Shown piece by piece: positions 23,986 through 34,515 of a DNA stretch of 64,000 bases (position 1 is the stretch's first letter; the number at the start of each line of letters is the position of its first letter). Made by a program: the position numbers and the translations under genes. The DNA comes from Saturnia japonica (taxonomy: Eukaryota; Arthropoda; Insecta; Lepidoptera; Saturniidae). The notes under the pieces were generated by a model, which ran no database searches, was not told the origin of the DNA, and worked only from the letters and a program-made list of their open reading frames with translations. The stretch spans positions 15,023,413 through 15,087,412 of the forward strand of contig CM065320.1 in NCBI GenBank assembly GCA_033032175.1. The letters run 5' to 3'.

Positions 23986-25070
23986 CATGAAATTTTGTAT
24001 TTAGATAGGTTTTTTTCTGCAAAACACCGACCGATTTTCTGTCGCCCAGATATTGTATTTTATATTACGTATACAATTTTAAAAATGTGTTATTTATTAT
24101 AAGACTTTCAACACAAAATTGCAATAGCTTATATTATTATCATTATATGAAAAGAATAGTGAACGTCACAGTACTGCTAACAAACCCGGATATCTCGCTT
24201 CAATTAAAGTACATGTCGAGATGTTACCTCGTTTTCGCAACAGCGCAATTGCGGTTGAATCTTAGGAATTTTCCCACAATGTCAGTAAGCGGTGGTACCC
24301 TTTCCACTTAAATTCCAGTTTTTTGAACCTCACTTTCCAAAACCTACTTTCCGTATAACTAAAGGATAAGTGCATTACATGCCTTTAAAAATAATATAAT
24401 ATTAACAGTAATTTGTATATTTTATAACATGACAAAACGTTGCGAAAAAATATATTATAAAATGAGTAGGTATAAATACGTATTTTTTATTTTTTATGTT
24501 CGAAAGTGAATAGAATATTTATGTTTATGTTGAAAGTGAGGCTTGGAATCACGGACGGAATACATTTCGATAGTTTTTGAAATTTTTATCTGTCTGTCGG
24601 TATGTTTGAACGCCAATCACGCAAAAACTACTGAACTGAATTTGTATAGTCTATAAATTGCATTTAGGATATGTACATATAAAAAGGAATATATGTGTAT
24701 GTATCATTTATATAATTTCAATAAAATCCAACAGTATTGACAGATGGGGCTGTATGGCTTGGCTTAATATATCATGAAATTACTTTGATATTTTTGTCAC
24801 AATTAAGTATATATTCTGTAAGCACGTATATTACATTTTTTTTTACATTTCTATATAGATTCTAATGTTATTTTTAAATATTTAAATAAATAAGTATATT
24901 TATTCCATCTACATTTCTACGATACATGTCGTTGTTCGATGTTTATGGGCAATTAATTAAAATGATTAAATTACACTAAACAGTCACACTATAAAGCGTT
25001 GTTATTAACTTGAAAATAACAGTTTATAAAAATAAAGTGATTAAATAAACTTAGCTTATATGTATATATT
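23986..25070. other. AT-rich stretch with dispersed-repeat scraps
   Basis: Bases 24545-24700 carry the phrases CTGTCTGTCGGTATGTTTG and CACGCAAAAACTACTGAACT, common in lepidopteran short repeats. Boundaries cannot be set. No gene. Confidence 0.4.
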
Positions 25071-25071
25071 C

Positions 25072-25290
25072 CATCACGTTTGAAGGAGTTAGAGAAAGGT
25101 GTTCTAATGTACACTCACATTTCGTCAGATATGTTTTTAGGTCCCATGTAATAGGGGGCGACCCTATTGCCATTAATCAGGTACAAAGCCAAAGTCTGAG
25201 CTGCTACTGAGATTTTCATAGAAAAACTCCATAACACTTTGCTCAACCTGGAATCGAATCCAGAATCCATCTTTTACATAATATCGGTAT
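25072..25290 (-). repeat. tRNA-derived SINE, family 1
   Basis: Reverse copy with CCATCACGTTTGAAGGAGTT, GTCCCATGTAATAGGGGGCG and TGGAATCGAATCCAGAATCC (B-box side). The head end is eroded. Confidence 0.7.
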
Positions 25291-26865
25291 GATTGTTAAA
25301 CTGTGATATCGGTTAACATTTAGAAAGATTTTAGTTGGGTATTTTCAAAACTTTAAAGGATCGAATACCGTGAGGTGAGGTTTTTATTTAGTTGCTGGTT
25401 TTCATTCACGAAATATACCAAGTGAATGAAGTCGCGGATACAGCCTGTAATTAAATAAGTCAAAAAACTAATACTGGCTCTCGTCTAAACTCAATCAATA
25501 GACTGTACGAACAGTTGGCATTTAGTAATTATACGTGAATTACGATTTCGCTTTCACTGTGTTGTCTTTGAACTCGGGATCAAATATTTAAATCAGTATG
25601 AAGATTTATGACATCAATTCTCCTTCAAGAGACATTTTCTCGCTAACTTTGCTTTAACGTCTCTATCATGGTAAATTTTTTGAAGAATTATTTGACCTGA
25701 TTCCATCATCTCCGCTACAGATACCACGTAGACTGGTTTATGGAACCATAGCTTCACGGTAGCGTTCATTATGGCACGAACATTGAAGTTCGCAAATTCT
25801 TACCTTTGCCGTACCGTGAGGATTTGGAATAGTTCCAAGTTAACGTGTTTCCTTATCTACCTGTGATATTGGGATCTTAAAACGAGACGTGAAGAGCCAT
25901 TCCAATAGACGGGTTTGACACCGACAGTCACCGTTGTTTGTGGACAGTACCTGTATTGTTTTAGATGTTGCTTAGACCCCAGCATGCGAAGACGAAATTT
26001 GGGTAAGATAGGTATGTCGGCCACTCACCTCGGTTTTGCTGATGATTTTGCTTCAAGGCACTGCACATCACGCACTATGAAACCCCGGGGTTTGTAAAGT
26101 GCCGAGCTCAATGATTGTTTGTAGGTTCTCTTGAATATTGGTAACCTTTTTAAGGAGCAAGATAATTTGATGCGCTCCGTAGGGCAACGCGGTTTTGTCT
26201 TTTTCTTACTGTAACTCGTCGCGCGTGAGTTTTTCTTTTGTGTTTTGTAAATGTCGCTAGTGTGGCCGAGGTAGGAAAGATTAGGAAGGAATATGCATGC
26301 TCTAACAGTACCGTACTAACAATCTGTATTGTACAGTCATTTTACCGAGATAGTATAAATCATAGTCTTCTTAACCTTATACATATTATAAAAGGCAACG
26401 TCTTTCTCTCTTTTTGTCTGTTAATTTGCTTATAAATCGAGAACAACTCAACCCCGATTTACATGTTTCTTTTTAAAATCTATATTTATTCTTCTCTGGT
26501 GAGTCTTTATTATACATTTTGTTACATTAGGTTAATTTTATGAAATTAACAATAAGTTTTATCGACAAAAGAACCATGAAATATTATATAATTGAAATAA
26601 AAAAAATTGTGATAGATGAAAAAAGATACTATCTATCGTAAATCTTTGAAATTAGATTTTAAACCAGAATTACCGCTTTTATCGTCCAAAAGGCCCTGTA
26701 ATAAATATTTCTACAGAAAAAATTCAATCATATTGTCAGCTTAAATAAATTCAAAACTAAGTTAGTTCACGTAAGTGGAACCGCAGGTACTATTGGTGAT
26801 GTAATTATGGTGAACTAAACGTATATTAAAGATATACTAAACTAATATAAAATTGAAAGTTTAAT
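25291..26865. other. Unannotated stretch with GC-richer core 25890-26120
   Basis: The core is open on the plus strand (25915-26097) and includes THLGFADDFA, reminiscent of a reverse transcriptase FADD box, but the flanking residues do not support a LINE call. No splice-supported host exon was found. Confidence 0.3.
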
Positions 26866-26869
26866 AAAC

Positions 26870-27165
26870 CTCCGACACAAGTAACCTATTCATTGAGACG
26901 ATTCCAATGAGCCTGGGCTCTGGGATAACTCTGCTGTAAGTCGGTAATGAATTAGGCATCCGACATAATCAGCATCAGGTTAAGGTTTTACTAATATCAG
27001 TTAAGTAAGACAATATCAAATCTCGACTTAATCAGATCTGTGGAAGATGCTCACATCTATTTATCAACTAGAAAAGAGCTGATAATCTTCAAACGGCTGA
27101 ACAAATTTTCTTGAATTATAGCTAAAAACACTCTCGATTAATTCACCTTTCAAAGAAAAAAAAAA
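26870..27165 (-). repeat. Dispersed repeat family of 6955-7345, copy 2
   Basis: Reverse copy: CCAATGAGCCTGGGCTCTG, CAAATCTCGACTTAATCAG, GCTCACATCTATTTATCAAC and TTCACCTTTCAAAG, ending in an A run plus CACACACACA. Confidence 0.6.
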
Positions 27166-27860
27166 CACACACACACAAGCAACCACGTTCAAATTACAAC
27201 ACCCCCCTTTTTTGTGTAAGGCGTTAAAAAATATAAAGGAAGTAGAATCTGCCTAGTAATATTTTGCGAATATTACTTTTTTTCTGCCGCAAAGCGACAT
27301 TGCTTGCGTGCTGCGTTCTGTTTTACCAACACGCAATAGTACACGAACTGTGCCAAATAGACCTTTAAACCCATTTGTGATTGACCTTCCAATAGATCAG
27401 AAGTCCTATTTAAGGATGGTTTAATGTATTTTCTACAAAATATAAGCTAAGTCATTTTGTTTATACATTTACCTACGAATATTGGATGTATAATGGATTT
27501 ATTATTTGTATTCCTGACTGTATGTAAACATTATTGTGCTTACTTTTTGTATAGTGTTTTACAATATTATATTTGCAATAGTATATTTCTGTAGCTTACA
27601 ATTTATTTAGTTAAAATAGATGACTTTCTTAGTACTGGAATGGATTAGAAATTTCAGAGAGTATCGGTACGTATTGGTTTACAGCGTTATGAAGAGGTGA
27701 ATAAACTGGCTAAAGTAGATATTTTTAAAAGGAAAATGTAAAAGCTGTTTTACTCATTTGAAAACAATTTGACGAAACATCACATGAGAAAGGAACTAAA
27801 GTTCAGTAGAAATTGCTTCATTAACCTAGTACTTAGTAGTTAGCTATGAGTAGTTTAGGT
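27166..27860. other. Unannotated AT-rich stretch
   Basis: A short CA run (27166-27178) and C7 near 27204 are the only features; no gene. Confidence 0.4.
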
Positions 27861-27867
27861 GTTAATG

Positions 27868-28075
27868 TGCAAACGAACATTGATTGATAAAAAAAGGCCG
27901 GCAACGCATCTGCGAGCCCTCGGGTGTTGTGGATGTTTGTGGGCGGCGGTGATCACTTTCCATCAGGTGCGCCATCTGCCCGTTTGCCCTCTTTTTATCA
28001 TAAAAAAAACACAACCCTTCATTTTGACTTTGTCGTAGTCGGGTAATATAAAATAGCCTACATCCAATCAAGGAG
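27868..28075 (-). repeat. LINE-derived dispersed repeat fragment
   Basis: The minus strand reads AAAAAGAGGGCAAACGGGCA, GATGGCGCACCTGATGGAAA and CGCCGCCCACAAACATCC, ending near GATGCGTTGCCGGCC. This wording is typical of a very common lepidopteran LINE 3' fragment. The open frame over it is incidental. Confidence 0.6.
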
Positions 28076-28140
28076 AACGTAGCTTTTTCAGAATGAGATC
28101 AGTAGACCCAGAGATTATTTCCTACAAATATATTCACAAA

Positions 28141-28663
28141 CTAGCAATACCCGCAGCTGCGCTCACGTAGACTACACAATGCCGTCGATCGGGCACACGC
28201 GCGAATCATGTTATCCCGGCTTCAGGTTTTTTTAAAGACATAAATGGTTATTCATCCTTACAAGATAGATACATATCCTCACTGCCTTTTTGTAGATCTT
28301 TTTAAGATGTACAATTATGTAATACATTAATTTGTTTTATCTCTTATAGTTTACTCAACGTAAGTCATTTAAGCGCCCCAAAACCGTCGTTTTCCCTAAT
28401 TTATTTTTATTTACGCGGAACCCTAATAATTTTTCTAATACAAAAGTAGCCTAAGTTACTCCTTATAAAATCAGCTATCTGCCAGTGAAAGTACCATAAA
28501 AATCGGTTCAACCGTTTCAGAGATTACTCGGAAGAAATGGACAGACAAAAATGTTAATTTTTTTTTTGTTATGTGCACCGTATTATACTTTTATATGCAT
28601 TTAGTAAAAATCTGTTATTTTGACTTCAAAAACAGACCATTTCAATTTTATTATTTGTATAGA
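28141..28663 (-). mobile_element. Helitron-like element family A, copy 3
   Basis: Read on the minus strand: A|TCTATACAAATAATAAAATT at the 5' end, then GCTTAAATGACTTACGTTGA, and a 3' end GAGCGCAGCTGCGGGTATTG then CTAG|T. It lies back to back with a family B element at 28688. Confidence 0.75.
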
Positions 28664-28687
28664 TTACCTCTTACTTAGATATAGTTA

Positions 28688-29165
28688 TCTATACTAATAT
28701 AATAAAGCGGATTTTTTTTTTGTTTGTTTGTTTGTTTAAACACGCTAATCTCTGGAACTACTTCAGCCACAACTATACTATAGTATACTATACTAGCTAC
28801 TATAGCCAGACTCTCGACAAATAGTATAGGCTATTTAAGATTAGGCTACAACTCTCAGATAGCCTTAAATATGGATTTTGTTACGTAAGTCGGAAGTCAA
28901 GGACCTCCCGAACTGCTTTAACCGCGTACGCTGGGGTAATCGTTAATGACAAGGTAATACAATATTCTACAATAATATTGGTCCTTAGTATATCTAAAAA
29001 AAATTCAACGATAGTATATGCCTATCTCTTAAATATAAGCATCAATAAGGTATTTTGTGACAAAGATTTGTTAAAAATTAAAAAGTTTTTAAAAGCATTT
29101 TAGATATGGCATATTAATCCTTACAAATAAAAGTGACTTCATCATAAAGCCAATTTTATGAAGTA
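28688..29165 (+). mobile_element. Helitron-like element family B, 3'-truncated
   Basis: Starts A|TCTATACTAATATAATAAAG then GCGG and a T/GTTT run (28709-28737). It has AGTCGGAAGTCAAGGACC and TTTTGTGACAAAGATTTG. The same sequence forms the 5' part of the reverse copy at 43490-43955, where it continues into a family A 3' end; here that end is missing. Confidence 0.65.
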
Positions 29166-29430
29166 AAATTTTGCTCTTCTGAGTATGCTATTTGGACACA
29201 TAGTTTAGGAGATGATAAAAAATTAAAATAATTTGTACTAGCGGGAAGAACAATTATAATAGACTACACGGGTGCGTTGGCGGCGCGGTGTTTGTCGGAT
29301 AAAATGAACACGGGAGACACTGTGTAGTATGTATATAATCTAATAAACAACAAAGAAGTACTACAATGGGCAGTATGAAGCGATTCTGTAAATAATGACA
29401 TCATCTCTAGCCGGGCCGCTAAAAAGCCGT

Positions 29431-29508
29431 CTCAACGTCACTCGATTATGACGGTCATTACTCAACAGCGCCACACTATACCACTGTTGAGCCTTAGTCG
29501 ACGTTGAG
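29431..29508. repeat. Nested double palindrome
   Basis: CTCAACGTC (29431-29439) pairs with GACGTTGAG (29500-29508). Inside it, CTCAACAG (29461-29468) pairs with CTGTTGAG (29484-29491), leaving a 15-base loop. The region 29250-29510 is GC-richer than its surroundings. Function unknown. Confidence 0.75.
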
Positions 29509-29619
29509 CACGCATTTTCCTTGACGATTATTTTAACTTTTCATCATAAAAGAGAAGGTTACATTAGGTTACTAACATTAAAAGCAAAAGAGATAGCATA
29601 TTTAAAAATTATTTTTGCA

Positions 29620-29765
29620 TATTATAGCTTATTTATTGAGAAAGGTTATAGGCTATAGAACTTCACGCTAGGATGCTAAGGAGCGCAGCAGTAACCATTA
29701 AGGTCAAAGAATCTAGAAAGCATGTAGGCAAGTACAGGAAGTAAGAATAACGGTAGGTTAATAAA
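29620..29765 (+). repeat. Dispersed lepidopteran repeat fragment
   Basis: TTATAGGCTATAGAACTTCA then CGCTAGGATGCTAAGGAGCG and CAGCAGTAACC. Related fragments are at 45135-45310 and 55040-55193. Confidence 0.5.
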
Positions 29766-29984
29766 CTTATAAAATAAATTTATTATGTAGTCTTTGTGTT
29801 ATTTTCAATATCTAAGTTTGTGTTGAATTCACAGTAAAGGGTGTCTATATCAATAAATCTGGAGCTAAGTCCGTACAGCTAATTTTTTGTACAAATTTCC
29901 CGACAAGCATCCCGTCCCGTACTATATGAACTATACCCATCACAAAATTGTCATTAATTTTTGTTTGTTTGTCTGTCTGTTTTT

Positions 29985-30360
29985 ATGGTTGAATTTAAGT
30001 CGAAAATGACTTAACCGATTCTTATGAAATTTTGTACACGAGATGCTTGAGTTATTGGTTAATTGATAGGAATAAGAAACTTCATTATTAATTTAGAACA
30101 TTGTAAAAAAAAAAAAATTGTTAACACAAGATCAATTTCGATGAAATATGAAATTCTGTACACGGTTAGTATAAGTAATCACATAACAAATGGGTTATAA
30201 CAATTGTCAATATTACTTCTAGAAATCGTAAAAACAGAAGTTAACAATATTATATATTGATCAATTTTCAACCGGTTCTGATCAAATTTCGTAGACGGAA
30301 ATCATAATATAATTGAGAGACTATAAGAATCGTCAATAATACATTAGAATTCGTTTAATA
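29985..30360 (+). repeat. Three diverged tandem modules, about 120-140 bp each
   Basis: Each module begins with a form of ACCGATTCTTATGAAATTTT and GTACACG, then AATTG-rich sequence ending in (T)CAATAATA/TTAGAA words; starts are near 30005, 30125 and 30265. Single modules occur at 30695-30800 and 63693-63800. Confidence 0.5.
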
Positions 30361-31318
30361 GAATAAAAATGTTAATAATAAAAAGTCATGTCTAGACATC
30401 TTCGCGAATAGTCTAGAAAAATATAAATCCATTTGTCTCTGTAAGTAGAGCATAATGATATTTTAATTTGTTGAAGTTTAATTTGTTGAAATTTAATTTG
30501 TTAAAGTTTATTTGTTTTCTCTTAATACATTTCCAAATTCATTCATGCTCTTTTTTAATTAATTATTTTTAACTGCTCATCGTGTGTAATCATGTCATAA
30601 AATCCTTTAAGTAAGATTGCATTTGTTTAGAACCTGTTTTTTGTCGGTATTATAATTTTTTAGAAAGTAAATCTTTTTGGTGTTTTTATTATAAATAAAT
30701 AAAACCGATTTTGATGAAAATTGTACACTGGAAATACATGCCATTCCTCAATTGATATGCCATATGAATTGTCAACAATATGAATAAAAATAAAATTAGA
30801 AGATGTAAATAAACCCGTGTATTAAAATAATTACAATCAAGCCATTGTAGAACCTCTCTTTTTTAACATTTTTTATTTATTTTATTTAATCTTTTAGTTA
30901 CCGATCACTACAAGATCGTATGTGTTTTAAAATTATTATTTTTTAATTTTTATGGTGGCATATTAAGCATACGGCTTGCCTAATGAGAAGTGGCTATCGA
31001 AGTCTAAGGACGCTTTAACGTAAACGTGTTATTTTTTTTTTTTATTGTTAACTACAAAATAAAACACATTTTGACGCCGGACATAGAGCACGTATGCACC
31101 CGGACATGGGCGATAAAATCGTGTAGCTTTCGCATAAATACGAGTGTGAATGCAGCCTAAACGGTCACTAGATGCGTTTAGGGCACTTTACGGTTTTATA
31201 GTTCAAGCGAAAGCCGGCAAGTGTGACAACTTAAGCAAGCCATAATATATTTCCGTTGTTGCCAGATCCATTAATAGTATCTCATATTTTGTCGGAGTAT
31301 GAGCAATGCATCATAAGT
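30361..31318. other. AT-rich stretch with minor repeats
   Basis: Bases 30458-30520 hold about three copies of a 15-bp unit like AATTTGTTGAAGTTT. Bases 30955-31005 resemble a LINE 3' fragment (CATACGGCTTGCCTAATGAG). No gene. Confidence 0.45.
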
Positions 31319-31640
31319 AATGATGGCTCAGTTGGTAACGTGTACGGACTGCGCGTCAATCGACGTGAGTTCGAATCCCTGCATAAGCCTGAGTTTTCGG
31401 TGAAGGATAACATCGTGATGAAACCATGGCATGGTGGTAAGGCATTTTCTAATGCCCGCCTGGCTAGCTACCACCCTCAAGTTGAAGATCTTCTGTCAAG
31501 TACCAATAGGCGTGTTCCGGCAGCTGCACTTGAGAGCTAGGCTTCCACTAGGCTTAGCGAGCTAGCATATAGGCCCACATTATCAATTAGATCAGGTAAG
31601 ATTGTGACCACAACGTTAAACCTATAACGATAAAAAATAA
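31319..31640 (+). repeat. tRNA-derived SINE, family 2 (best copy)
   Basis: The head TGATGGCTCAGTTGGTAACG (A-box) and GTGAGTTCGAATCCCTGCAT (B-box) is followed by a body with TGATGAAACCATGGCATGG, GCCCGCCTGGCTAGCTACCA and CCGGCAGCTGCACTTGAGAG, and the tail ATTGTGACCACAACGTTAAA. It looks like RNA polymerase III promoter sequence, but there is no tRNA 3' half. Confidence 0.85.
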
Positions 31641-31740
31641 ATTCTTCTTTAGCGTTTATTTTTAGAAATCGTGATAGGTGACAATCACCATACATAATAT
31701 GTAAAAGATTTGTTGAAGTGACTAGCATGGACCGCATGGT

Positions 31741-31975
31741 ACGTAAGGTTCCCAAGAGAGGAAGAGGTTCTATAATCGAATGTATATTTTTTTATGGATG
31801 TCCAGCTATAACTTCTTTGTCTGTACACTGATGTGGATGATTTTTTTTTCGTTTGAAAGAGGACACCTCAAGAATTGTCCTATTTAAATTTCATTGGCAT
31901 AGGACATTATTCTTCAAAGATATATGAGAGAACTCAAAATCACTGAAGTTGGTTTTTTTTTTTTATTGTCTTGTC
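31741..31975 (+). repeat. CAACCGACTTC repeat family, copy 3
   Basis: GAGGAAGAGGTTCTATAATC at the left, GAGGACACCTCAAGAATTG and TTTCATTGGCATAGGACA inside, and AATCACTGAAGTTGGTTTTT at the right. Confidence 0.65.
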
Positions 31976-32740
31976 GAATCTAGTTATCTCTTCCATGGTT
32001 GTCGAAAGAAGCGGCTAATTTCATCATCTATCCTAAAATCTAGACGCGAACACCGGAGAGACTGATTTCGTTAGTAATTAATCTTCAACCAAAAAAAGAA
32101 ACAAAGCCAAAGGCGGGTTCTTCATTAGTAGCAAGTAAAGTTTTAGTTTATCTTGTATGCTTTCTACCATTTATCCGTTTGCGATGAAATTTTGGTAAGT
32201 TGTTATTGTGCGTGAGCTCCCGAAGGTTTTTGAGTTAGTAACCACTTTACAATGGTTGCCCACAAGTCATTTATTACAAATAGTACGAAGTGGATCACAA
32301 AACCTAGTTATATCATAAATCTTAATATATCCATTTTAGCAGCTCCTATTTATATATGTTTACTAACCATACAGACAGAGAGTTGGCTTACATTTTATAG
32401 TATATAAAGATGCATAAAAAAAAGACAAACAAAATGGTTATATGATGTAACATTTGAAAGATATTACCGGTGTTATGTTTATAATGGCAGTCACACTTTC
32501 GTTGTGCGGTTGAAGTAACACACATCCGGAATCATGTCGAAATTACAAATGAGTTGGTTTATTGTCACGTATCGGAAATATTTGGGCTGTACTGTGTCCA
32601 AAACCTTGACTTACTGTTTATTATGATAATGGCTTAATATATCGCCATACTGGAGCAGACAGAGGGAATGATAATTCTTGCAAATCCTTTAGATTAATAA
32701 ATTCGAGCTTAGTTGAACAAATAAAGGTTTAAATTTAAGG
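31976..32740. other. Unannotated AT-rich stretch
   Basis: I can support no gene or repeat here. Confidence 0.4.
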
Positions 32741-32744
32741 ATAT

Positions 32745-32965
32745 TATATGCTTTCCTCAAAAATAGCCACAACGACTGGTCATACACTCTTCTCGTATCC
32801 CGTTGGTGCTGGGAACCTTCACGAGGTCGTCGGTCCATTTGATGGTGAATCTCTTCACACTGCGTCTACGAACAATCTGCCCCGCGTATTATTCCGTAAG
32901 TCTAGCAATTCTCAAAGCTATGTCGGTGATTTTGATTCTTCCCCGAATCTCTATTTGACTGAAAT
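32745..32965 (-). pseudogene. RTE-clade LINE relic, extreme C-terminus
   Basis: The minus strand in mixed frames reads RGRIKITDIALRIARL, then AGQIVRRRSVKRFTIKWTDD and LVKVPS, the C-terminal RTE pattern also seen at 3.8 and 19.3 kb, with two in-frame stops. It abuts a family C element. Confidence 0.7.
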
Positions 32966-32996
32966 GACTTATAACAAGAGAATATATTTATATAAA

Positions 32997-33367
32997 CTAG
33001 CGATAGCCCTAAGCTCGAAATTCGACCTGCGACTTTTTGATCATAGACTATTTTCTGTTTGACATTTGCAGTATCCATGAACCTAAACAATGAGTATTAT
33101 CTAAATCACTTGCTGGCACTATTAATTGAGTGACAATGTCAATATTTTGAGGAGTCTAAGTTCAATGGCACTGATCTGTTTAGGATTCGCAGTAATAATT
33201 TATTTAAATTAATATATTAGTAACAGATATTATAGATACATTTTAGCCTTCTGCTCTCCTTCTCCATATAAACTTTAATCATGCCAAATCTCACAGTCTT
33301 CTGTGCACGCAATACGCTTAAAAAGGGATAGAAAGCTAGAAGCAAACTTCATGTATTCATTTATAGA
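32997..33367 (-). mobile_element. Helitron-like element family C, copy 3
   Basis: On the minus strand: A|TCTATAAATGAATACATGAA at the 5' end and GAGCTTAGGGCTATCGCTAG|T at the 3' end. Internal GTATTGCGTGCACAGAAGAC and AGTGCCATTGAACTTAGAC match the other copies. Confidence 0.75.
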
Positions 33368-33567
33368 TAAAGTAATATTTTTTTGTGAACATTCAGATTG
33401 CATGTAGAAGCCAGTATGCATAATGTTCGCGACATTTTAAATGAAGAGACTTAGTCTTCTCTCGATAATAACGTTCCATTGTATTGATTGCACTCAGAAG
33501 TATGGGACAAACTCACTGATTTGGTATCATTCCTTTGCAATATTATAGAAGAATTCGATTTTACAAA

Positions 33568-33855
33568 GAGCAACGCGTTGATGGAAGTGAGTTCGAATCC
33601 CTACAATCTGAGTTTTTGTTGTAGGAAAACATGATAATGAAATCATAGCGTGGTGTTAGGGCTTTCTCTGCCTGGCTAGCTATCAACCTCAAAATGAAAA
33701 TATTTTGCGAAGCGACTATAATATAAATGTGTTCTGGCAGCTACACTTGACACTTGAGAGCCACTTTTCTCATTAGGCTTAGTGTGCCTCCATCTTGGAA
33801 TACAACGACACTTAACAACAGGTGAGGTTGTGGCCACAACAATAACCTATAAAGA
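33568..33855 (+). repeat. tRNA-derived SINE, family 2
   Basis: GAAGTGAGTTCGAATCCCTA, TGATAATGAAATCATAGCG, CTGGCTAGCTATCAACCTCA and GAGGTTGTGGCCACAAC. It carries an 8-base local repeat (GACACTTGA) near 33745. Confidence 0.7.
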
Positions 33856-34154
33856 ATAAACATCTCTATTTATTTATGATTAGATCACGCAGGTAAACTC
33901 TGGGCATAGCTTTCTGAATTATCCTTTGTTCTTTTATTAATTGAGAAAAAAAAAATGACGTATCTTTTTTGCCACGACATGTTTGCTTAATTCATCACAC
34001 TTCAAAATATTTACTCATTTCAACATTTTTAGTGTAAACGTTATGGTTTGGAATTTATTTATCGGTCAATTACGCCAATAAACTCGAAAGATAGTTATCG
34101 TTTTCCATTATGCTTTGCCTGATTTCACAAATGCATAATAATATTTACTTATAA

Positions 34155-34515
34155 TAGCGGTCGTCCAATGATCGAAATTCGACCAGCAATTTTTTAATCA
34201 TAGACTATTTTCAGTATGACATTTGCAGTATGAACTTAAACAATGAATATTATATCACTTGCTGTCACTTTTCATTGAGTGACAATGTCAATATTTTGGG
34301 GGATCTAAGTTCAATGACACTGTTCAGGTTAAGATTCGCAGTATTAATATATTTTATTTAATATATTAGTAATAGATATTATAGATATATTTTAGCTTTC
34401 TGCACTCCTTCTCCATATAAATTTTAACCATGTCAATTCTCACAGTCTTCCGTGCACGCAATACGCTTAAAAAGGGATAGAAAGCTTATGCTTCAAGTAT
34501 TAATTAATATATAGA
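34155..34515 (-). mobile_element. Helitron-like element family C, copy 4
   Basis: On the minus strand: A|TCTATATATTAATTAATACT at the 5' end. The 3' end CATTGGACGACCGCTAT has CTAG mutated to CTAT. The internal sequence is the same as copies 1-3. Confidence 0.7.

Noticed and set aside
31319..31390. tRNA gene
   Set aside because: A- and B-box words are present, but no acceptor-stem pairing or anticodon arm closes. The same head recurs with a SINE body at several places.
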